From the NCBI GenBank assembly GCA_947503365.1, contig CANNDT010000139.1, positions 1 to 9,170 on the forward strand: DNA of 9,170 bases, written 5' to 3'. A program made the translations under genes and the position numbers. Source of the stretch: CANNDT01 sp945876205. GTDB lineage: Bacteria; Acidobacteriota; Vicinamibacteria; Vicinamibacterales; UBA2999. This document shows, piece after piece, positions 4,643-9,170 of this stretch; the first letter of the stretch is position 1, and each line of letters begins with the position of its first letter. The notes under the pieces were generated by a model. That model saw only the letters and a program-made list of their open reading frames with translations. It did no database searches and was not told the DNA's origin.

Positions 4643-5629
4643 ATGGTCCGGATCACGGTGACACGCGTTGTGCTGACGGTGTGCGCGCTGCTCGCGCTCG
4701 GCGCCCCGGCGTCCGCTCAAATCGACCTCAACGGCTCGTGGGACACCCGCCTGCACGAAGACTGGATGGAGCGATGCTGCGGCCGCGATCTGGGCGACTA
4801 CACCGGCATCGCCCTGAATGACGACGCCCGCGCCAAGGCGCTGTCGTGGGACGCGTCGCTCAACTCGCTGCGCGAGCGCCAGTGCCTGCTGTTCGCGCCC
4901 TGGACGAACCAGTTTCAGCCGCGCGGCGTCCGCATCTGGAGCGAGATCGACGACAAGGGCGAAGTCCTCGCCTGGAAGATCGGCGGCAACGTCGGGCGGG
5001 ACGTCCTGACGATCTGGATGGACGGGCGCCCGCATCCGTCGGAGAACGCCTTTCACGACTTCTCCGGCTTCAGCACCGGCAAGTGGAACGGCGACACGCT
5101 GACGGTGACGACCACCCACATCAAGGCCGCGGCGACCCGGCGATCCAACGGCATGCCCAAGAGCGATCGCGCGACGACGACGGCGCACCTGATTCGGCAC
5201 GACGACCTGCTGACGATCATCACCATCGACGAAGACCCGGTCTATCTGGCCGAGCCGCTGTTCATCAGCCGCACCTACCAGCTCGACCCGCGCGGCAACA
5301 TCGGTTTCTGGGAGCAGTGCAACGCGGTGACCGAGATCCCGCGGCTCGAAGGCTCGGGCATCGTGCCGAGCTATCTCGCCGGCGAAAACCCGAACAAGAC
5401 CTACATCGCCGACACGTACCACATCCCGCAGGAAGCGGCGATGGGCTACGCCGAGACGCTGTATCCGGAATATCGCAAGAAGCTGAAGGACGCCTACAAG
5501 GCGCCCGAGGCCTGCGGACGGTACTGCTGCGGCTGGCTCTCGGTGGGCGGCGGGTCGGCTAACCCTGCACCGACGCTGACCTGCAACGACGCCGGCGAGG
5601 GCAGCACGGTCGCTGAGTCTGGCAGATAG
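4643..5629 (+). CDS. Secreted protein of unknown function, Cys-rich (paralogue A)
   Basis: This 328-residue protein opens with a classical Sec signal peptide (ITVTRVVLTVCALLALGAPA, then SAQ at 24-26), so it should be periplasmic or secreted. The mature part is predicted to be beta-rich. Recognisable blocks are IDLNGSW (27-33), EDW (39-41), DYTGIALN (52-59), SWD (68-70), WMDGRPHPSENAFHDFSGFS (125-144) and GKWNGDTLTVTTTHIK (146-161). The latter two resemble uncharacterised secreted proteins common in Acidobacteriota and some Proteobacteria, known to me only as hypothetical. Seven mature cysteines include two CCG motifs (45-47 and 295-297), suggesting disulfides. It shares its framework with the protein at 5651-6424. 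It follows an MBL hydrolase gene on the same strand, with the BrnA-type gene between them. No enzymatic motif is recognised. Confidence 0.85.
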   Translation: MVRITVTRVVLTVCALLALGAPASAQIDLNGSWDTRLHEDWMERCCGRDLGDYTGIALNDDARAKALSWDASLNSLRERQCLLFAPWTNQFQPRGVRIWSEIDDKGEVLAWKIGGNVGRDVLTIWMDGRPHPSENAFHDFSGFSTGKWNGDTLTVTTTHIKAAATRRSNGMPKSDRATTTAHLIRHDDLLTIITIDEDPVYLAEPLFISRTYQLDPRGNIGFWEQCNAVTEIPRLEGSGIVPSYLAGENPNKTYIADTYHIPQEAAMGYAETLYPEYRKKLKDAYKAPEACGRYCCGWLSVGGGSANPAPTLTCNDAGEGSTVAESGR

Positions 5630-5650
5630 GCTGAGCGCGCGTTCTTTAGG

Positions 5651-6424
5651 TTAGAACTTCGCCGAGCACGGCGCCGGGTCCCACTTGGCGCCGTCCGCTT
5701 CCTTCCTGAAGTGCACGGACGTCACCCACGGCGTCTGCAGGTTTGCCGCGTCGTCCACCGTGTTGGTGACGACTAGCCACTGACTGCCTGCGGGACCGGG
5801 CACGATATCCCAGAACTCGGTGAAGACCGTGTTGGCGCTATACGGCACGCCGTTCTTGCGCAGGTAGCCGGGGCGCAGCCGCGTCGTGACCGACTTCATC
5901 GAGCCGGGCCGCGGCCCACGGCCGCCGCCGCGCGCAGAGAAGACCCACTGCGCGGTCGTTACCCCCTGCATCGACGGGGCAGCGGTCGCCGCTGTGCGTG
6001 GCGCGCGGAACTGCAGGAGCCGCGTCTGCATCCCGTAGTCGGTTTCCAGCTTCACCGTCGCATCGTCCAGCCAGGTGATGTGCAAGCGCGTCGGACCACG
6101 CATCACGCCTGGGGCGCCGTAGGCTTTGCACTGCTCGCCGGCCGCTTCGTCCTTGGCGGGATCCCAGGTGTCGGCGAGATTCTTTCCCGCGACGTTGAGC
6201 GGAATGCTCGCGTAGTCGCCCTTGGGCGGCGTGACCATGCGCCAGCGCCAGTCCTCGGAGATGACGGCCACCCAGTAGCCGGTCAGGTCGATCGGCGCCG
6301 TCGCCCGCGGCGTCGGCGGCGCGGCTGGGGCAGCGCCTCGGCCCTGGGCCTGCGGCAAGGACGTCATCAGGTACACGGAGACGGCAAGCGCGGGGACGAT
6401 CGCGAGACGACGTAGGGTGAGCAC
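5651..6424 (-). CDS. Secreted protein of unknown function (paralogue B)
   Basis: The 257-residue product has a signal peptide (LRRLAIVPALAVSVYLMTSL, cleavage probably after PQAQG) followed by an Ala/Pro-rich linker to about residue 44. The mature domain shares the framework of the protein at 4643-5629 in the same order: IDLTGYW (45-51), EDW (57-59), DYASIPLN (70-77), TWD (86-88), QC (98-99), and further blocks such as TTRLRPGYLRKNGVPYS (180-196) against the TTHIKAAATRRSNGMPKS of the other. It is shorter and has only two cysteines in the mature part (99 and 253). The GTG start at 6424 lies 2 nt after the stop of the second MBL gene, with GAGGA about 10 nt upstream. It is the last gene of the receptor operon. 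Function is unknown. A binding or accessory role for the hydrolase is an inference from linkage. Confidence 0.85.
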   Translation of the reverse strand: MLTLRRLAIVPALAVSVYLMTSLPQAQGRGAAPAAPPTPRATAPIDLTGYWVAVISEDWRWRMVTPPKGDYASIPLNVAGKNLADTWDPAKDEAAGEQCKAYGAPGVMRGPTRLHITWLDDATVKLETDYGMQTRLLQFRAPRTAATAAPSMQGVTTAQWVFSARGGGRGPRPGSMKSVTTRLRPGYLRKNGVPYSANTVFTEFWDIVPGPAGSQWLVVTNTVDDAANLQTPWVTSVHFRKEADGAKWDPAPCSAKF

Positions 6425-6426
6425 GA

Positions 6427-7431
6427 TCAGAAGGTCCTCGACGGCGTGAGTTGGTTGTAAACCGCTGTAACGAACATGTCGGTCGTCCAGGCACCGGTGT
6501 CGGCGCCGTAGCGGTTGCGGTACCCCTGCGTGGGATTGGCGGCCTTCACCTGGTCGAGCGTCATGCCCTTGTTCTTCATGCTCTGAATCCGGTCGCGGAT
6601 GACGGTGACCATGTCGCGGTACTCGACGATCTCGGCCTGGTCCGAGACGCGGCCGTGACCGGGGATGACCCGCGTGCGGCCTTCCTTGTAGATCAGCGGC
6701 ATCGCAGGAATGGCGAGTTCGAGCAGCGCATTGAGGGCGTCGAGCTCGCCCTGGACGCTGCCGCCGAGTGTGGCATCGATCACGGGAAACGTCCGCAGAT
6801 CCATGATGTCGCCGGTGACGACGACGTCAGCCCTGCGGAAGAAGACGACGCTGTCGCCGTCGGAGTGCGCGGCCGGATGGTGGATCACCTGGATGCCTTC
6901 GTCATTCAGGTACATCGACTTGATCCTGGAGATGTAGGTGTCGGTGGGCCAGCTCCCGACCGGAAACGTCGACTGCTGTCCCGTGGGGGCACTGACGCGG
7001 TTGAGGACGTTCTCATGGGCGAGCGCCTCGGCGCCCGGCTCCACGGAACGGGGATCCAGCCTGGCGCCCTCGCGCGCAATCCGCTCGTTGCCGCCAATAT
7101 GATCCGCATCCGCGCTGGTGTTGATGATCAGGCGGATCGGCGCCGTGCTGATCTTCCTGACCTCGGCGAGCACCTGATCGGCCATCGCCGCCGAGCCGGT
7201 GTCGACCAGGATGACGCCATCCTCGCCGACGTGCACCACGATGTTGCTGCCCGCGCCGAAGATCGCATACACGGAGGGGGGCCTGATCGCGATCGTTTCG
7301 AGCGCCGCGCCGCCGGACGGACGAGGCTGAGCGACCTGCCCCTGTGACGGCTGGCTCATTGCCAGCGTCACAGCGAGCACGGCCAGTGCGCGGAGCGTCG
7401 TCATCACGGGCAGAGTTGTACCTGTTTCCAT
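6427..7431 (-). CDS. Secreted MBL-fold protein with altered zinc-1 ligands
   Basis: This 334-residue metallo-beta-lactamase-fold protein has a signal peptide (TTLRALAVLAVTLAMSQPSQ, 11-30). The fold is clear: GEDGVILVDTG (69-79), the ligand loop INTSADADHIGGN (103-115), AAHSDGD (187-193), VVTGDIM (204-210) and IPGHGRVSD (256-264). The usual HxHxDH is replaced by SxDxDH (S106, D108, D110, H111), while H189, D208 and H259 are kept. The zinc-1 site is therefore largely lost but the zinc-2 ligands remain. The ATG at 7431 is 1 nt past the receptor stop, implying coupling. The ATG at 7404 is an alternative that keeps the signal peptide. It may be a one-metal enzyme, use another metal, or be a binding protein. 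Confidence 0.85.
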   Translation of the reverse strand: METGTTLPVMTTLRALAVLAVTLAMSQPSQGQVAQPRPSGGAALETIAIRPPSVYAIFGAGSNIVVHVGEDGVILVDTGSAAMADQVLAEVRKISTAPIRLIINTSADADHIGGNERIAREGARLDPRSVEPGAEALAHENVLNRVSAPTGQQSTFPVGSWPTDTYISRIKSMYLNDEGIQVIHHPAAHSDGDSVVFFRRADVVVTGDIMDLRTFPVIDATLGGSVQGELDALNALLELAIPAMPLIYKEGRTRVIPGHGRVSDQAEIVEYRDMVTVIRDRIQSMKNKGMTLDQVKAANPTQGYRNRYGADTGAWTTDMFVTAVYNQLTPSRTF

Positions 7432-7432
7432 A

Positions 7433-9170
7433 TTAGAAGTCGATCTGTGCGCTGATCTTGGCGAAGCGCGCGAGCAGGATCGATGTCGGGCGGAGCCACG
7501 AGGCGTCAAAGGCGCGCTGGGTCCCCATCACCGTGTCGGTGTTCAGGGCGTTGAAGATGTCGATGCCGACGTTGGTCCGGGTGCGGCCGAAGCGGAAGAT
7601 CTTGCCGACGCGAAGATCGAGCTGGTGCAGCCGCTCGTTATACATGCTGCCCGGCTGCACGAGGTTGATCGTCTGGTTGGCGGTGCCACCGGCCAGCGGG
7701 CGGCCCAGCGACGGTGCGATCGCCGCACTGGTCACGACGTACTCCGCATACTGCACGTCACCAGGCACGTCCTGGAACGCCGCGCCAAGCTGGATGTCCA
7801 CCTTCGGGATGACGTAGCTGCCAACCAGCTTCACCTGCGTCAGAAAGGGCGTCTTGATGTGGCAGTACCCCTGCGGCTGGGTGACACCGGCGGCGAGAAA
7901 TCCAAAGACCTCCGCGTTCACCAGCGCCTCGGGCACCTTGGCGACCACCTCGCAGTTGTCAGAGACCGTGCGGCCGGTGCTGACGCCGCCCTGCAGGAAC
8001 ACGCCGCCGCCCGGACGAAGGTTGAGCGCCACATCCATGCCCTGCCAGCGCTCGTACTGCTTGCCGAAATTCCCGGCCGGCGAGATGAGAATGTCAGCCG
8101 GCACGTTGAATTTGTCGGGTTTGACGTCGAGCCCCGACACGACGTAGCCGCCGCCGCCCGGCAGCCGCGGATCTCGCGGCGCGGTGATCGAGAAGCTGTC
8201 GAAGTCCTGCGGACTCAGCGCCCGGTTGTCGGTGACGAGGAAGTTGCTGTACGACTTCCGGAAGTAGCTGACGTCGATCGCGGCCGCCCGCCCGAGCTGT
8301 TGCTGGATGCCGGTGGAGAACTCCCAGTTGTACTGACGGTTGCCCCATCCGTGCGTGAGCTTGCGATCGATGGCGGTCGTCTGGCGTGCATTGCCGAAGT
8401 TCGGATCGGCCAGCACACCGCATTCGCCGTTGGCGGCGGGGTTGAGCAGGTCGCAGTCGGGCACGAAGTTGGTGTTCCGGTCGGCCCAACTGCGCGTCGT
8501 CGAGGTGACGACGGCGAGCCCGGGGTTCTGCGACTCCCACAACAGCGGATGGCCCGGGGCCAACTGGTCGAGATAGCGGCCGAGGCTGAACTTCACGGCG
8601 GTTCGCTGCGAGCCGAACAGGTCGTAGGCGCCGCCGAAGCGCGGCGACAGGTCCTTCAGCGCGACGATGTCTTTGCGGCCCGGGATCGTGACATTGCGGT
8701 TCGGCGTGAGCGGCGTCGGTCCCAGGACGATGTCAGGGTACCAGCCGGTGAAGATGTCGAATCGCAACCCATAGCGCAGCGTCAGCCGGTCATGGGTCCA
8801 CACATCCTGCGCGAACGCGCCGCCCCACGTGCCCCGGCTGTCCACCAGGTTGAGCGCCCTCATCGTCAGGCGATTGGGCACGCCGTTGTTGAACCGGTAT
8901 TCCACCGGCTGCACCGTGAACTGACCCTGGACGTTCCGCCCCATGTCGAGGTTGGCGCCCGCCTTCAAGGCGTGGCTGCCGGTCACGTACGACACGGCAT
9001 TCCGCAGGTGCCAGGTCGAATTGAATCCGGTGCGGTAGTTCGGAAACGCGCGATACCGGTTGTTGCCCTGCTGTTCGAGCACCGAAATCATCTGGGAGTT
9101 CAGGTCGGTGGGCGGAAGCTGGTTGCTGGCGCCGTAGTTGCGCGAGACGCCGGCCTCGAGCAGGAGCCGA
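7433..9170 (-). CDS. TonB-dependent outer-membrane receptor, C-terminal part (runs off window)
   Basis: The frame is open to the right edge, giving the last 578 residues of a larger protein. The part seen is outer-membrane beta-barrel. It has long alternating strands with aromatic girdles, such as AFAQDVWTHDRLTLRYGLRF and LSPRFGGAYDLFGSQRTAVK, and ends LARFAKISAQIDF with the terminal phenylalanine recognised by the BAM machinery. The WLRPTSILLARF ending and FNALNTDTV segment are characteristic of the Oar-like TonB receptors abundant in Acidobacteriota, which usually carry an N-terminal carboxypeptidase-regulatory-like domain, signal peptide and plug. Those should lie upstream, beyond 9170. 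It would import an unidentified ligand using proton-motive force via TonB. It is the first gene seen of an operon with the MBL and secreted-protein genes, separated by 1 and 2 nt. Confidence 0.9.
   Translation of the reverse strand, partial: RLLLEAGVSRNYGASNQLPPTDLNSQMISVLEQQGNNRYRAFPNYRTGFNSTWHLRNAVSYVTGSHALKAGANLDMGRNVQGQFTVQPVEYRFNNGVPNRLTMRALNLVDSRGTWGGAFAQDVWTHDRLTLRYGLRFDIFTGWYPDIVLGPTPLTPNRNVTIPGRKDIVALKDLSPRFGGAYDLFGSQRTAVKFSLGRYLDQLAPGHPLLWESQNPGLAVVTSTTRSWADRNTNFVPDCDLLNPAANGECGVLADPNFGNARQTTAIDRKLTHGWGNRQYNWEFSTGIQQQLGRAAAIDVSYFRKSYSNFLVTDNRALSPQDFDSFSITAPRDPRLPGGGGYVVSGLDVKPDKFNVPADILISPAGNFGKQYERWQGMDVALNLRPGGGVFLQGGVSTGRTVSDNCEVVAKVPEALVNAEVFGFLAAGVTQPQGYCHIKTPFLTQVKLVGSYVIPKVDIQLGAAFQDVPGDVQYAEYVVTSAAIAPSLGRPLAGGTANQTINLVQPGSMYNERLHQLDLRVGKIFRFGRTRTNVGIDIFNALNTDTVMGTQRAFDASWLRPTSILLARFAKISAQIDF

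Noticed and set aside
4454..5422. A 322-codon minus-strand frame opposite the secreted protein gene
   Set aside because: It is antisense to a gene with signal peptide, Shine-Dalgarno and family motifs. Composition is typical of a GC shadow.
5641..5657. GTTCT-N7-AGAAC inverted repeat between the two convergent secreted-protein genes
   Set aside because: The stem is only 5 bp and no T-run follows on either strand, so it is too weak to call a terminator.
6451..7347. A 298-codon plus-strand frame opposite the second MBL gene
   Set aside because: Asp/Val/Arg-rich shadow. The minus-strand MBL motifs and operon spacing are decisive.
1..9170. CRISPR arrays, tRNA, rRNA or riboswitches
   Set aside because: I read for regularly spaced direct repeats and conserved RNA features and saw none. 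A covariance-model search would be the decisive check.

Overview
The window looks like a chromosomal segment of a GC-rich environmental bacterium, most plausibly an Acidobacteriota member of the Vicinamibacteria type. I infer this from the high GC content, the large Oar-like TonB-dependent receptor ending in an aromatic-rich last strand (LLARFAKISAQIDF), and the secreted MBL-fold hydrolases with small secreted proteins of unknown function. No rRNA, tRNA or other taxonomic marker is present, so this is a judgement from gene style only.

Bases 1 to about 2,400 are an accessory patch. At the left edge is the start of an IS3-family orfA on the minus strand, running out of the window. Its end appears to sit inside a Phd/YefM-type antitoxin gene that also carries a one-base frameshift. 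Immediately upstream of that remnant is an apparently intact RelE/ParE-type toxin and HTH antitoxin pair in toxin-first order, with inverted repeats in its promoter region. Next comes a short divergent gene fragment, then a second, unrelated IS3-family element bounded by near-perfect 24-bp inverted repeats. It carries a full-length DDE transposase orfB but no orfA.

Bases 2,425 to 3,041 hold a 48-residue double-membrane-span protein and, convergent with it, a DUF2721-type membrane protein.

Bases 3,140 to 9,170 hold two related gene sets. On the plus strand are a Tat-exported MBL-fold hydrolase with a complete zinc-ligand set, an orphan BrnA-type antitoxin, and a secreted protein of unknown function. 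On the minus strand, facing them, is a tight operon: TonB-dependent receptor (5' end outside the window), a second secreted MBL-fold protein (1 nt later), and a second secreted protein of unknown function (2 nt later). The two unknown proteins share a recognisable motif framework, so the locus contains two copies of an MBL plus partner pair, with BrnA sitting between the members of one. The receptor would import a ligand across the outer membrane and the periplasmic MBL and partner proteins would process or bind it. The substrate cannot be read from the sequence. The second MBL protein has lost two of the usual zinc-binding histidines, which is the most striking single observation.
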